A DNA stretch of 64,000 bases from Pinisolibacter aquiterrae (GTDB lineage Bacteria; Pseudomonadota; Alphaproteobacteria; Rhizobiales; Ancalomicrobiaceae): NCBI RefSeq assembly GCF_019160155.1, contig NZ_JAFNIH010000019.1, forward strand, positions 434,001 to 498,000, read 5' to 3'. Position numbers and translations under genes: made by a program. Under the pieces are notes generated by a model. It saw only the letters and a list, made by a program, of their open reading frames with translations, ran no database searches and was not told the DNA's origin. Shown piece by piece: positions 39,402-49,084 of the stretch (position 1 is its first letter; each line of letters begins with the position of its first letter).

Positions 39402-39570
39402 CAAGGCTTACAATCGATCTGAAGAGGAAGAGCGCGACGACCCGCGAGCGACCGCGAAGGTATGAAAATCGGCGGGTTTCGGCCGTGCGAACGGCTTCGC
39501 CGGCGGAACCCGAGGGCGCCGCCGGACGATGGCGATGGACATGGGATCGCGGGGCTGCGGGCCCGATCGA

Positions 39571-40230
39571 TCAGGCGCGGGGCTTCGATTGCAGGGCGTG
39601 ATAGCCGAGCGCGGCGCGCGCCTCGCGCAGGGTCTTGCCGGCGCGCACCGCCTCGCGGATCTTCTCCTCCGCCACCTCGATCGCCTCGGCGACGTCGAGG
39701 ATCTCGTCCTCGCGGGCGCGCGGCAGGACCACCACGCCGTCGGAATCGCCGCGCAGGAGATCGCCGGGCGAGACCCGGGCGTCACCGATGTTCACCGGCA
39801 CCTGGACCGCGTCGACCTGGACCCGATCTTTGCCGGTCTTCATCGAATAGCTGCGCGAATAGATCGGATAGCCGAGGCTGAGGCAGAGATGGACGTCGCG
39901 GCAGGGACCGTCGATGACCGTGCCGGCGAGCCCCTTCTGCGAGGCGACCATGGTCAGAATGTCGCCCCACACGGTGCAGTCCTCACGGCCGCCGTTGTCG
40001 AGCACCACCACGGTGCCGGGCGCGAGATCGTCGATGTAGTCGCCGACGGTACCCGGCGCGACCGGATCGATCGGACCATAGAGGATGGTGAAGGCGCGGC
40101 CGGCCATGCTCACCTTCTGATCGCGCGGCTTGATGCCCCGGCACACGCCCTCGATGCCGAGCTTGTCCATGGCGTCCGAAAGGGTCGCGCAGTCGAGTTT
40201 CTTCAGACGCTCCAGATTCACGTCGGTCAT
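39571..40230 (-). CDS. RraA-fold aldolase, 4-carboxy-4-hydroxy-2-oxoadipate aldolase (LigK)-like
   Basis: A 219-aa RraA/HMG-CHA aldolase-family protein. It keeps the full catalytic D-x20-R-D motif, from Asp in VWGDILTM to Arg-Asp in DGPCRD near residue 110, which binds divalent metal and the pyruvate moiety. With a LigJ-like hydratase and a LigB-type dioxygenase in the same operon, cleavage of 4-carboxy-4-hydroxy-2-oxoadipate to pyruvate and oxaloacetate is the best assignment. It is the last gene of the ten-gene operon. Of the three RraA paralogues in the window it is the only one with the complete aldolase motif. Confidence 0.8.
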   Translation of the reverse strand: MTDVNLERLKKLDCATLSDAMDKLGIEGVCRGIKPRDQKVSMAGRAFTILYGPIDPVAPGTVGDYIDDLAPGTVVVLDNGGREDCTVWGDILTMVASQKGLAGTVIDGPCRDVHLCLSLGYPIYSRSYSMKTGKDRVQVDAVQVPVNIGDARVSPGDLLRGDSDGVVVLPRAREDEILDVAEAIEVAEEKIREAVRAGKTLREARAALGYHALQSKPRA

Positions 40231-40323
40231 CGGGTTCGCTCCAACAGGATTTCGAATGTCGCGCGGGCGATCGTCCCGCGTCGGGTCGGATCAATTCGGG
40301 TCGGACGGGATCGGCCGTCCGCC

Positions 40324-41337
40324 TCAGTCGACCTGCCACCAGTACATGCCCTGGGCGGTGCCGGTGCCGGCTGGGGTGCGGTAGCAGGGGATGTAGCCGA
40401 TCTCGTGCAACCGGGTCGTCTCCGCCTCGAGCACGCCGGCGAGGGTGATCCAGGTCTTCAGTTCGGAGGTTCCCGCCTGGAGGTCCGAGAGCGGCAGCCC
40501 GCGCAGGAAGTCGGCGTCCTTCTCCGCCAGCGCCCGGACGAAGCGCCGGTCGAAGGCTTCGTCGATGGCGAAATGGGTCATGCCGCCCGAGGCGAAGACC
40601 GCGACCCGCGCGTCGCTCGTCCAACTGCGGATGGCGTCGCCGATCGTCTTGCCGAAGTCGTAGACCCGGCGTGCCGACGGCTGGTTCGGCGGATAGAACG
40701 TGTTCTGATAGATCGGCACGTTGGGGATGACCCGATCGCGCATCACGTTGCGATAGACGTGGCCGAAGGCATGGCTGATGCCGGTGTTCTTCGGATTGTG
40801 CGCCGGCAGCGTCGGCGAGGCGGTGACGTCGAACTCCGCCGCCATCAGCGCGGCGATGACGTGCCGGGCGAGTTCCGGATGCCCGGCGTGGCTGACCGCA
40901 TGGTCGGGCGCGTGCCCGTGCTCGGCCTCGACGATCCCCGGCGGCAGCAGCCGGCGGCCCTCCTCCGAGGAGGGGTGATGCGGGATCTCCGCGCCGTAAT
41001 AGACCATGAAGACCGGGCTCAGATCGTCGCCGTAGATCTCCTGCTGATCGTTGCCGAGGATGACGGCGACGTCGGCGTCGATCCCGGCCCAGACGTCGGC
41101 GAGCCCCTTCATGCCCGCCTGACAGCGCGCATGCGCCTCCGCCATCGCCTCGGGCGTGCACTTGGCCGCCAGGTCCTCGTCCTTGCGCAGCTCCACGAGC
41201 TCGTCGTAGCCGTAGACCCCGCCCCGGAAGGGATGGCGCGCGCGCCGGTCGAATTCCGTGCGCATCAGCCATTGTTCGGGGGTCGTATGCAGTTGAGGCC
41301 CGTGGGCCGTGGCCAACCCAGCGACGATCTTCGCCAT
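40324..41337 (-). CDS. Class III (LigB-type) extradiol ring-cleavage dioxygenase
   Basis: A 337-aa LigB-superfamily enzyme. Likely iron ligands are the early His in AGLATAHGPQLH (residues 12 and 17), another in SEEGRRLLP-preceding PHHP and a late acid; VFASGGMTHFAIDE near 250 is the family active-site strand. It cleaves a catechol next to one hydroxyl with ferrous iron and oxygen. No separate small LigA-like subunit is visible. Because LigJ- and LigK-like genes are present but no LigC or LigI was seen, a gallate-type substrate giving 4-oxalomesaconate directly is favoured; protocatechuate or a methylated analogue are alternatives. Confidence 0.78.
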   Translation of the reverse strand: MAKIVAGLATAHGPQLHTTPEQWLMRTEFDRRARHPFRGGVYGYDELVELRKDEDLAAKCTPEAMAEAHARCQAGMKGLADVWAGIDADVAVILGNDQQEIYGDDLSPVFMVYYGAEIPHHPSSEEGRRLLPPGIVEAEHGHAPDHAVSHAGHPELARHVIAALMAAEFDVTASPTLPAHNPKNTGISHAFGHVYRNVMRDRVIPNVPIYQNTFYPPNQPSARRVYDFGKTIGDAIRSWTSDARVAVFASGGMTHFAIDEAFDRRFVRALAEKDADFLRGLPLSDLQAGTSELKTWITLAGVLEAETTRLHEIGYIPCYRTPAGTGTAQGMYWWQVD

Positions 41338-41368
41338 GGTGCCTCTCCTTCTCGCTCGTCGATGTCGT

Positions 41369-42370
41369 TCAGCACGGGGTGGATTGCGGTTTCCAGGTCG
41401 CGCCCGGCTCGTAGGCGAGACAGGCCACCCGCGTCCCCTCGTAGTCGACGAGTTCGGGCAGACGGGTCGCGCACACCGGCTGCGGCGACGCGCAACGCGA
41501 GCGGAAATGGCACCCCTCGGGCAGATTGGTCGGATCGGGTCCGCCCCCGTCCCAGCGCGCCGGCGGCAGATGATGCTCCGGGTCCGGCGGCAGGATCGAA
41601 CTGATCAGCAGCCGGGTGTAGGGGTGATGGGGAACCTGGAAGATCTGCTCGGATTTGCCGATCTCGACGATCCGCCCGAGATACATCACCGCCACCCGCT
41701 GCGAGAGACGCCGCACCACCGACAGGTCGTGGCTGATGAAGACGCAGGTGAGGTCGAGGTCGCGGCTGAGCTCGCGCAGGAGGTTCAGGATCTGCGCCTG
41801 GACCGACACGTCGAGCGCCGAGGTCGGCTCGTCGCACACCAGGATCTTCGGCCGCGTGATCAGAGCGCGCGCGATCGCCACGCGCTGACGCTGCCCGCCC
41901 GACATCTGGCTCGGATAGGAGTTCTCGAAGCGCTGCGGCAGCCCGACCCGGCGCATGATCTCGCGGACCCGCTCCGTCACCTGTTCCGGCAGCGGCCGTT
42001 CGGAGAGAATGAGCGGCAGCGCGATGTTGGCGGCGACCGACTTGCGCGGGTTCAGCGACGAATAGGGATCCTGGAAGATCGGCTGCACCATATGGGCGAG
42101 TTCCAGCCGCGAATAGTCGGAAAGATCCTTGCCGTTCACCGCGATCGCCCCGGCGGTCGGGGCCTGGAGCCCCAACAGGGTCTTCACCAGGGTCGACTTG
42201 CCGCACCCGGATTCGCCGACGATCGACACGAACTCGCCGCGCTCGACGTCGAGCGAGAGCTTGTTGACCGCGTGAAGTATCTTCGGCCGGCCGATGAGCC
42301 GGCGGCCGACCGTGAACCGCACCTCGAGGTCCCGCAGGCTCAACATGGGGGTAGTGCGAGGGGTCGCCAT
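41369..42370 (-). CDS. Peptide/aromatic ABC transporter ATP-binding protein (DppF/OppF type)
   Basis: A 333-aa ATPase with Walker A VGESGCGKST, signature MSGGQRQR, Walker B LVCDEPTSALD and the C-terminal oligopeptide_HPY extension with GCHFRSRCASPQPVC, whose cysteines bind a 4Fe-4S-like cluster in some Dpp proteins. Its ATG shares one base with the stop of the preceding dppD-like gene (TGATG). It powers the importer encoded by this operon. The peptide-type family also imports opines, sugars and small aromatic conjugates, so operon context is needed for substrate. Confidence 0.9.
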   Translation of the reverse strand: MATPRTTPMLSLRDLEVRFTVGRRLIGRPKILHAVNKLSLDVERGEFVSIVGESGCGKSTLVKTLLGLQAPTAGAIAVNGKDLSDYSRLELAHMVQPIFQDPYSSLNPRKSVAANIALPLILSERPLPEQVTERVREIMRRVGLPQRFENSYPSQMSGGQRQRVAIARALITRPKILVCDEPTSALDVSVQAQILNLLRELSRDLDLTCVFISHDLSVVRRLSQRVAVMYLGRIVEIGKSEQIFQVPHHPYTRLLISSILPPDPEHHLPPARWDGGGPDPTNLPEGCHFRSRCASPQPVCATRLPELVDYEGTRVACLAYEPGATWKPQSTPC

Positions 42371-43407
42371 CACGCCTTCATCCCTTCCGTCTCGCGCCAA
42401 TGCGCCATCAGCGTCTGGTGGGGAACCACGCAGCGATACCCGTGGTCGGCCTCGAACGCGGTGAGACCGATCTCTCCGACCGCGCATTCCGGCCGCGCGA
42501 GCGCGCAGCGATTGCGGAAACTGCATCCCTCGTGACGCCCGATCAACGACGGCACCATTCCGGGGATCGTGTGCAGAGGCGCGTCCGCTCCCGCCGGTCC
42601 GTGCGAGGGAATGCACTGGATCAGACCCTGGGTGTAGGGATGGAGCGGCGCCCGGAAGAGGCTCCTGGTCGGCGCGTTCTCGACGATCTTGCCGGCGTAC
42701 ATGACGACCACCCGATCGGCGAGCGAGGCGACGATGCCGAGATCGTGGGTGATCAGGATCACGGCGAGGCCGAAGTCCTTCTGCACCTCGGCGAGCAGCG
42801 CCAGCGTGCGCATCTGCACCGTCACGTCGAGCGCGGTCGTCGGCTCGTCGGCGATGATCAGCTTCGGCCCGCACATCATCGCCATGGCGATGACGACGCG
42901 CTGCCGCAGACCGCCCGAGAGCTGATGCGGATAGGCCTTCATCCGCTCGGCGGCGTTCTTGATGCCGACCCGCTCCAGCAGGAAGATCGCCCGGTCGCGC
43001 GCCTCGGCGCGGGTGCCCTTCTTGTGGCGCAGGAACACCTCCATCAGCTGGTTGCCGATGGTGTAGACCGGATTGAGCGACGTCATCGGGTCCTGGAAGA
43101 TCATGCTGATCGTGTTGCCGCGGATCTTCTCGCGCTCGCGCCGCGACAGCGTCAGCATCTCCTGACCGTCGAATTCGCAGCGATCGGCCCGCGCCGTCGC
43201 GGCGCGGGGCAGGAGCCCCATCACCGCCGCCGACGAGATCGACTTGCCGCAACCGGATTCGCCGACGATGGCGAAGGTCTCGCCCGGGGCGACGTCGAAG
43301 GAGACGCCGCCGGTGGCGCGCAGGTCGCCGACCGCCGTGCGGATCGAAACCTCGAGGTTTCGCACGCTCAGGATCGGCTTCTGCCGGGTTTCGATGTCAC
43401 CTGCCAT
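42370..43407 (-). CDS. Peptide/aromatic ABC transporter ATP-binding protein (DppD/OppD type)
   Basis: A 345-aa ATPase with Walker A VGESGCGKSI, signature LSGGLRQR, Walker B LIIADEPTTALD and the C-terminal cysteine region GCSFRNRCALARPEC. It pairs with the DppF-type ATPase. The gene follows the permease gene by four bases and overlaps the next gene by one, so translation is coupled. In the P-loop the usual final Thr/Ser is SIS rather than STL, a minor variation. Confidence 0.9.
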   Translation of the reverse strand: MAGDIETRQKPILSVRNLEVSIRTAVGDLRATGGVSFDVAPGETFAIVGESGCGKSISSAAVMGLLPRAATARADRCEFDGQEMLTLSRREREKIRGNTISMIFQDPMTSLNPVYTIGNQLMEVFLRHKKGTRAEARDRAIFLLERVGIKNAAERMKAYPHQLSGGLRQRVVIAMAMMCGPKLIIADEPTTALDVTVQMRTLALLAEVQKDFGLAVILITHDLGIVASLADRVVVMYAGKIVENAPTRSLFRAPLHPYTQGLIQCIPSHGPAGADAPLHTIPGMVPSLIGRHEGCSFRNRCALARPECAVGEIGLTAFEADHGYRCVVPHQTLMAHWRETEGMKA

Positions 43408-43411
43408 GGGA

Positions 43412-44314
43412 TCAGTTCCTGCCCTGCGGCTCGGTGACGTCGCGGATGCCGTCGCCGAGGAGATTGATCCCGATGACCAGAATGCAGATGGCCAGACCGG
43501 GGATGAGGACCAGATGCGGCTTGTAGAACATGAAGTCGCGCGCCTCGGAGACGAGAATGCCCCAAGACGACATCGGCGGCCGGATCCCGAGCCCGAGGAA
43601 GCTCAACGCCGCCTCGACCAGAATGGCGATGGCCATTTCGAGCGAGCCGATGACGATGATCTGATTGGCGATGTTCGGCAGAATCTCGCGCAGCAGGATC
43701 CAGCTCTTGGAGGCGCCCGAACACTCCGCCGCCGCGATGAATTCGCGGGTCCGGACCTGTTGCGTCGCGGTGCGGGTGACGACCGCGAAACGGTCCCAGA
43801 AGAGGAGCGACAGGATGAGGGTGATCGACAGGAGCGATCCGCCGAAGATCGACACCAGCGACAAGGCGATCAACACCCCGGGCATGGCCAGTTTGACGTT
43901 GATCAGGAAGATGATCACCGCGTCGACACGGCCGCCGAGATAACCGCCGATGATGCCGAGCGTGGTGCCGATCAGGCCGGAGAAGACGGCGGCGCCGAAG
44001 CCGACGATCATCGTCACCTGGGTGCCGTAGATGAGACGCGACAGCACGTCCCGGCCGAAGCCGTCGGTGCCGAGGATGTGCGCCCAGGTGCCGCCCTCCT
44101 GCCAGATCGTCGGAGCGAGACGCGCGGTCAGATCCTGCGCATAGGGATCGGCCGGCGCCAGGAGCGGCGCGAACAGGGCGGCGAAGGTGGCGACGAGGAC
44201 GATCGCCAGGCCGATCTGGAGACCCAGATGGCGCTTGGCCATGGCCCAGCTCTGCTGCCGAGGGGTCGGCAGGGCGATGTCCATGTTGTCCAGCGGAGCA
44301 GGCGCATTCGACAC
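43412..44314 (-). CDS. ABC transporter permease (DppC type)
   Basis: A 300-aa inner-membrane permease with an N-terminal helix (about 35-55), the DppC extracytoplasmic loop containing LGTDGFGRDVLSRLIYG near 90 and five further membrane helices. The EAA-like coupling segment is EAALSFLGLGIRPPMSSWG near 220. It forms the channel with the DppB-type protein encoded 13 bases upstream. The short gap suggests coupled translation. Confidence 0.9.
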   Translation of the reverse strand: MSNAPAPLDNMDIALPTPRQQSWAMAKRHLGLQIGLAIVLVATFAALFAPLLAPADPYAQDLTARLAPTIWQEGGTWAHILGTDGFGRDVLSRLIYGTQVTMIVGFGAAVFSGLIGTTLGIIGGYLGGRVDAVIIFLINVKLAMPGVLIALSLVSIFGGSLLSITLILSLLFWDRFAVVTRTATQQVRTREFIAAAECSGASKSWILLREILPNIANQIIVIGSLEMAIAILVEAALSFLGLGIRPPMSSWGILVSEARDFMFYKPHLVLIPGLAICILVIGINLLGDGIRDVTEPQGRN

Positions 44315-44327
44315 GATCGAGCCTCCT

Positions 44328-45245
44328 TCAATTCAGGCGGATGCGCGGATCGATGCGCGCGTTGATCAGGTCCGACACCAGGGTCAGAAGCACGTAGACG
44401 AAGGACAGGACGAACAGGATCGACTGGACGACGGGGAAGTCGGCGCGCCGGATCGACTCGTAGGCGAGCGACCCGATGCCGTTCAGCGAGAACACCGATT
44501 CCACGATCACCGACCCGCCGAGCAGGAAGCCGAGCGACACCGCCGAGAGGGTCACCACCGGCAGGATCGCGTTGGGCAGGGCGTGTTTGAAGAACACCAC
44601 CGTGGGGCTCAGCCCCTTGGCCCAGGCCATCCGCACGTATTCCGCGTCGAGCGCCTCGATCATGCCGCCCCGGGTCAGCCGCATGATCTGCGGCATGACC
44701 ATGGTCGAGAGCGTGATCGTCGGCAGGACGAAGTTCTCCCAGCTCTGGCTGCCCGAGATCGGCAACCAGCGCAGCTGGACGCCGAACACGTAGATCAGCA
44801 CCAACGCGAACCAGAAATTGGGAACCGCGCTGCCGAACACCGCCATGCCGAGCGACGCCCGGTCGATCCAGCTGTTGCGATAGACCGCCGCGAACACCCC
44901 GAGCGGCACCGCCACCGCGATCGCCGCGGCGAGGCTGAGGACGGCCAGTACGATCGTCACCTGCATCCGCGAGACGATCAGCTCGAACACCGGCTGATTG
45001 CTGACCAGCGACTGGCCGAGATCGCCCCGCACGGCGTCGAAGGCCCAATCGAAATATTGGACGACCAGCGGCCGGTCGAGACCATAGAGCTGCCGGATCG
45101 CGGTGACCTGCTCCGCCGTCGCCCCCTCGCCCGCCAGGCTCTGCGCCATGTCGCCCGACAGACGCAAGAGCCCGAAGCTGATGACGGAGACGGTGATCAC
45201 GACGAGGAGCGCGATCCCCAGCCGCTTCGCGAAATATCTCCACAT
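44328..45245 (-). CDS. ABC transporter permease (DppB type)
   Basis: A 305-aa permease starting MWRYFAKRLGIALLVV, the usual DppB opening helix, with six membrane segments and the conserved loop LPNAILPVVTLSAVSLGFLLGGSVIVE (shown in part) near 245. GGAGG lies about 11 bases before the ATG; an upstream in-frame Met at 45290 gives only a basic extension. It is the first permease gene after the hydratase-type gene in the ten-gene operon. Confidence 0.9.
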   Translation of the reverse strand: MWRYFAKRLGIALLVVITVSVISFGLLRLSGDMAQSLAGEGATAEQVTAIRQLYGLDRPLVVQYFDWAFDAVRGDLGQSLVSNQPVFELIVSRMQVTIVLAVLSLAAAIAVAVPLGVFAAVYRNSWIDRASLGMAVFGSAVPNFWFALVLIYVFGVQLRWLPISGSQSWENFVLPTITLSTMVMPQIMRLTRGGMIEALDAEYVRMAWAKGLSPTVVFFKHALPNAILPVVTLSAVSLGFLLGGSVIVESVFSLNGIGSLAYESIRRADFPVVQSILFVLSFVYVLLTLVSDLINARIDPRIRLN

Positions 45246-45330
45246 GACCCGACTTTCCTCCCGTCGCGCGCGTCTTGCGACGCGGGACATTCTGCGGCCT
45301 CGGCTTCGCGCGTCGCGCGCGCCGGGCGTC

Positions 45331-46344
45331 TCATTCGTCGTCGATCTTGAACAGCTTCATCGCGTTGCCACCGAGGATCGCGGCCTTCTCGTCCTCGGTG
45401 ATGAAGTCGCAGTCGCGGATGTAGGGGATGATCGTGTCGAAGGTCTCGCCGGTCTCCGGATTGATCGCCGAGCCGACGCCCGGCATCTCCGCGCCGAAGA
45501 CGCAGTGATCGGGACCCACCACCTTGATCAAGAGCTCGATCGCCTCGCGCGAATAGAGGACGGTGTCGAAATAGAGCCGGCGCAGGCGATGGAGGAAGCG
45601 CGGCGGACGCCGCACCGAGGCGGAATCGAAGCGTCCGACCTGATAGGGGATCGCCCCGCCGCCGTGGCTGACCACGATCTTCAACTCGGGGAAGTCGTCG
45701 AGCACGGTCGACTTGATCAGCCCATAGACCGCCGTCGTCTCCTCGTTGATGAAGTGGAGCGAATAGGGCTCGCGCTCGACCAGACGCGAACTCGCCGAAT
45801 GGATGTGGCCGACCACGTCCAGCTCGCACATCTTCTCGTAGAGCGGATACCAGTAGCGATCGCCCATCGGCGGCGCCTTTTCGCCCGAGTTCTCGTAAGG
45901 ATCGGGATTGATGAGGCAGCCGCGGAAACCCATCTTGGTGACGCAGCGCTCGAGTTCCGGCAACGCCCCTTCGATCGGATCACCAGCGGTCTGCGGCAGC
46001 CCCGCCATCGGCACGAACCGGCCCGGATAGAGCGCGCACTGGCGGGCGATGAGGTCGTTGACCTCTTCCATGTACCAGTGGACGAGCTTCGCCGGCTTTT
46101 CCGAGTGCATCATCTGATAGGGGCGCGGCGAGATCACCTGCATGTCGACGCCGGCCTTGTCGAGGCACTCCATGTGCCCCATCGGCGCCATCTCGACCCG
46201 CTCGAAGGCGGCGCGGATGTCGTCGTCGCTCGCCCCGACCTTGCCGCGGCCATGGGCGCCGCGATGCGACAGAAGCCCCGCCTTGTAGGCCGGCAACTGG
46301 GTGGGGACGGCCATGTGGGCGTGACAATCGATGATCTTGGCCAT
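45331..46344 (-). CDS. Amidohydrolase-family enzyme, 4-oxalomesaconate hydratase (LigJ)-like
   Basis: A 337-aa amidohydrolase_2 protein. Metal ligands are visible as DCHAH (residues 6-10), VGHIHSAS near 175, SHGGGAIPY near 223 and a Glu in FGAEMPG near 283. The Glu in place of the usual Asp matches LigJ, whose zinc-dependent hydration of 4-oxalomesaconate gives 4-carboxy-4-hydroxy-2-oxoadipate. ACMSD-type decarboxylases are the alternative. It shares the operon with LigB-type and LigK-type genes, which together would complete the route from a ring-cleavage product to pyruvate and oxaloacetate. AAGGAGG precedes the ATG at 46344. Confidence 0.78.
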   Translation of the reverse strand: MAKIIDCHAHMAVPTQLPAYKAGLLSHRGAHGRGKVGASDDDIRAAFERVEMAPMGHMECLDKAGVDMQVISPRPYQMMHSEKPAKLVHWYMEEVNDLIARQCALYPGRFVPMAGLPQTAGDPIEGALPELERCVTKMGFRGCLINPDPYENSGEKAPPMGDRYWYPLYEKMCELDVVGHIHSASSRLVEREPYSLHFINEETTAVYGLIKSTVLDDFPELKIVVSHGGGAIPYQVGRFDSASVRRPPRFLHRLRRLYFDTVLYSREAIELLIKVVGPDHCVFGAEMPGVGSAINPETGETFDTIIPYIRDCDFITEDEKAAILGGNAMKLFKIDDE

Positions 46345-46400
46345 GGATTCCAGCCTCCTTCTCGGGGCGTTCGGGTCTCGATGCGGGCGTCGCGGGCGGC

Positions 46401-47204
46401 TCACTCGCCGCTCGGCGCCTCGCGCTCGGAACGGGTGCGCCGGCGTTCGTCGAAGAACTCGGCGATGCGGTGCTTGGAGTTGGAGGCGCGCGCCGTCAGC
46501 GTCGCGAGAATCGACTCGGCGAAGAAGCCGGTCGGTCCCATCTGCGAGATCTGCGAGACGCCGTTGATGATGGCGAAGTTGGAGACCTCGGAATTGTCCG
46601 AGAGCTTGCGCGCCAGTTCCTCCGCCCGCGCGAGCCCCTCGCCGTCCCCCACCCGATAGTGACCGAGGCCGAGATCGCAGCCCTCGCGGGCGTCGAAGCT
46701 GCGGCCGGTCAGCATCATCTCGGTGACCCGGCCGGCGCCGATGATCTGCGGCACGCGCACCGAGGCGCCGCCGCCGACGAAGATCCCGCGCTGGCCTTCC
46801 GGCAGTTGGAAATAGGTCGAGGCCTCGCAGACCCGGACATGGGTCGCCGCCGCCAGCTCCAGGCCGCCGCCGATCACGCCGCCCTTCAACACGCTGATCA
46901 CCGGCACGTCGCCGTGCTCGATCCGCTCGAACACCCGATACCAGTCGCGCGAGCGGCGGATGCCGCTCAGCGGATCCGGAGAGCGGTTCTCGATCCGCTC
47001 GATCAGGTCGAGGCCGGCGCAGAAATGCTCGCCCTCCGCATGCAGGATCACGACGCGCGTGCCCTCGGGAAGATTTTCGAAGAAATCGCCGAGTTCTTCG
47101 ATCATCCTGTCGTTGATGGCGTTGCGCTTGGACGGGCGGTTCAGCTTGACGTACGCGACACCATCACGAAACTCCGTCGATATGACTTCATACTCAATCG
47201 TCAT
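46401..47204 (-). CDS. Enoyl-CoA hydratase/isomerase (crotonase) family protein
   Basis: A 267-aa crotonase. The oxyanion-hole segments are HFCAGLDL near residue 70 and GGVIGGGLELA near 115, and a candidate catalytic Glu lies in LPEGQRGIF near 138. Behind a feruloyl-CoA-synthase-like gene it could hydrate the side chain of a hydroxycinnamoyl-CoA and possibly split it to an aldehyde and acetyl-CoA (Ech type), but it lacks clear Ech-specific landmarks, so plain hydration is the safer call. The first codons (around 47150-47204) are visibly less GC-rich than the surroundings. GAAAGG precedes the ATG by eight bases. Confidence 0.8.
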   Translation of the reverse strand: MTIEYEVISTEFRDGVAYVKLNRPSKRNAINDRMIEELGDFFENLPEGTRVVILHAEGEHFCAGLDLIERIENRSPDPLSGIRRSRDWYRVFERIEHGDVPVISVLKGGVIGGGLELAAATHVRVCEASTYFQLPEGQRGIFVGGGASVRVPQIIGAGRVTEMMLTGRSFDAREGCDLGLGHYRVGDGEGLARAEELARKLSDNSEVSNFAIINGVSQISQMGPTGFFAESILATLTARASNSKHRIAEFFDERRRTRSEREAPSGE

Positions 47205-47233
47205 AGTGATTACCTTTCCAATTCTGTCTGGTC

Positions 47234-49084
47234 TCAAAACACCATGACGTCGGCGTCGGGCGGATCACGGAACAGCGCCTCGATGTCGGCGCGGCGCGTC
47301 TCCAGCGTCTTGCGCTGGTTGACGTAGCCCTTGTCGGTGACCTCGCCGGCATCCATCGACAGCGGCGCGGCCATCAGCCGAACCCGGCGGACGTGACGGC
47401 TGCTGCCGGTGTTCTCGGCGTTGTAGGCGTCGATCTTCTCCCGGATCGCCGCGCGCAGGATCGGCGAGGCGAGGAGATCGGCGACGCTCGCCCCGGGCGT
47501 GCCGAGGAACTGCCGGCAGGCCTGGACGTTCGGCCACAGCAGGAGGCCGACGTAGGGTTTGTCCTGGCCGGCGACGACCGCGTCGATCACCAGCGGCGCG
47601 AGCGCGTCGACCACCGCGACCCGCAGCGCCCCCACCCGTACGAAGGTGCCGGAATCGAGCTTGAACTCCTCGCTGACGCGGCCGGAGAAGCGGAACCCTT
47701 CCTCCGGGCGATCACGATCGACGAAGACCGCCGCGTCGCCCATCTTGAAGTAGCCCTCCTCGTCGAAGGCCGCGGCGGTCAGATCCGGCCGCTTCAGATA
47801 GCCCGGCGTGATGCCGGGGCTGCGCACCCGCACCTCGTAGCGATCGTCGTCGAGCGGCAGCAGCTTGACGTCGACGCCGGGCAGCGGCAGCCCGATCAGG
47901 CCGGTCTGATCGGTGGTCCAGAACACGTACATCGCCGAGGGGCCGGTCTCGGTGGCGCCGAAGCCGGAGAGGAACGAGATCCGGTGGCCGGTGTGCCTGA
48001 TCGAGAGCGCCTGGATGCGGTTGTAGGTGTCGTCGGCGAGGCGCGAGCCGCCGTAGCCGATGAAGATCAGATCCTTGAAGAAGGTGCGGCCGAGATCGTC
48101 GTCCTTCTCCATCGCCTCGGCGAGCATGGCGAAACCGGCCGGCACGTTGGCGAAGCGCGAGGTCGAGATCTCCCTGAGGTTCCGCAGCGATTCGCCGAAG
48201 AGCTCCGGCGTCGCCTTGCCGTCGTCGATGTAGAGCGTCCCGCCCTTCACCAGCGTCATGCCGAACACCGAGTTGCCGCCCATCACGTGGTGCCACGGCA
48301 GCCAGTCGACGGTGACGTGCGGCGGCTGATCGTGGACGAGATCGATCGCCTGATCGGCCATGGCGATGTTGGCGCACAGCATCCGCTGGGTGGTGATGAC
48401 GGCCTTGGCGTCGGCGGTCGAGCCCGAGGTGAACATGTATTTGGCGACGGTGTCGTGGGTGATCTTCGCGATCGACTCCTCGACCGCCGGGGTCGGCTCG
48501 CAGCCGATCAGCTCGGCATAGGACGTCCCCGCCATCCCCTCGACCGGATCCTCGGCGTAGTAGACGACGACCTCGTCGAGATCGAACACCCGCAGCGCCC
48601 GCTCGTAGTCCTTCATGCTCTGCACGAACACGGCGGCGGGATGGAGCAGCTCGAGGATCGCCTTCAGCTTGGCGAAGTCCCTGCTGCGCAGCGAATAGGC
48701 CGGCGCCAGCGGCGCCACCGGCATGCGCGCCTGCATCGCCGCCATGCTGACGACCGCGTGTTCGATGGAATTGCCGCTGAGAATGACCAGAGGACGGCCC
48801 GACCAGCTGTGCTCGAGCAGCACCTCGGCGGCGCCGTCGACGGCGCGCCGCGCCTCGGCATAGCTCAGCCGGCGCCAGTCGCCGCCGTCGGCCGGACGCT
48901 GCGCGAGCCAGGTCCGATCGGGCGTGCGCTCGGCGTTGCGGCGGAACAGCGCCGTCAGATGGGCGGGAAGCGGGCGCAGCGGGGTCGCGTTGCGCGCCAC
49001 CAGCACCCCGTCCGCGCGGGTTTCGATCTCGACCTGCCGCGGCATGAAGGGCACGGGCAGGAAGGGCACTTCGGAGGGGGTCAT
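47234..49084 (-). CDS. Acyl-CoA synthetase, feruloyl-CoA synthase-like
   Basis: A 616-aa adenylate-forming enzyme from the ATG at 49084 (an ATG at 49165 would add 27 residues). The P-loop YMFTSGSTADAKAV near 205, GFGATETGPSAMY near 350 and the C-terminal catalytic Lys in TDKGYVNQRK near 590 are visible. The layout GRPLVILSGNSIEHAV and PVAPLAPAYSLRSRDFAKL follows feruloyl-CoA synthases, which join hydroxycinnamates such as ferulate or p-coumarate to CoA with ATP. It is the second gene of the operon, between the binding protein and the crotonase. Substrate is inferred from family and context. Confidence 0.83.
   Translation of the reverse strand: MTPSEVPFLPVPFMPRQVEIETRADGVLVARNATPLRPLPAHLTALFRRNAERTPDRTWLAQRPADGGDWRRLSYAEARRAVDGAAEVLLEHSWSGRPLVILSGNSIEHAVVSMAAMQARMPVAPLAPAYSLRSRDFAKLKAILELLHPAAVFVQSMKDYERALRVFDLDEVVVYYAEDPVEGMAGTSYAELIGCEPTPAVEESIAKITHDTVAKYMFTSGSTADAKAVITTQRMLCANIAMADQAIDLVHDQPPHVTVDWLPWHHVMGGNSVFGMTLVKGGTLYIDDGKATPELFGESLRNLREISTSRFANVPAGFAMLAEAMEKDDDLGRTFFKDLIFIGYGGSRLADDTYNRIQALSIRHTGHRISFLSGFGATETGPSAMYVFWTTDQTGLIGLPLPGVDVKLLPLDDDRYEVRVRSPGITPGYLKRPDLTAAAFDEEGYFKMGDAAVFVDRDRPEEGFRFSGRVSEEFKLDSGTFVRVGALRVAVVDALAPLVIDAVVAGQDKPYVGLLLWPNVQACRQFLGTPGASVADLLASPILRAAIREKIDAYNAENTGSSRHVRRVRLMAAPLSMDAGEVTDKGYVNQRKTLETRRADIEALFRDPPDADVMVF

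Noticed and set aside
46401..47204. Calling the crotonase a true feruloyl-CoA hydratase/lyase (Ech)
   Set aside because: The sequence has general crotonase motifs but I could not see Ech-specific landmarks, so only the family call is made.
47210..47232. A further AGAAC-type operator before the crotonase gene (AATTCTGTCTGG)
   Set aside because: Only a TTCTG half-site is present, there is no palindrome and no promoter hexamers, and the position is inside an operon.
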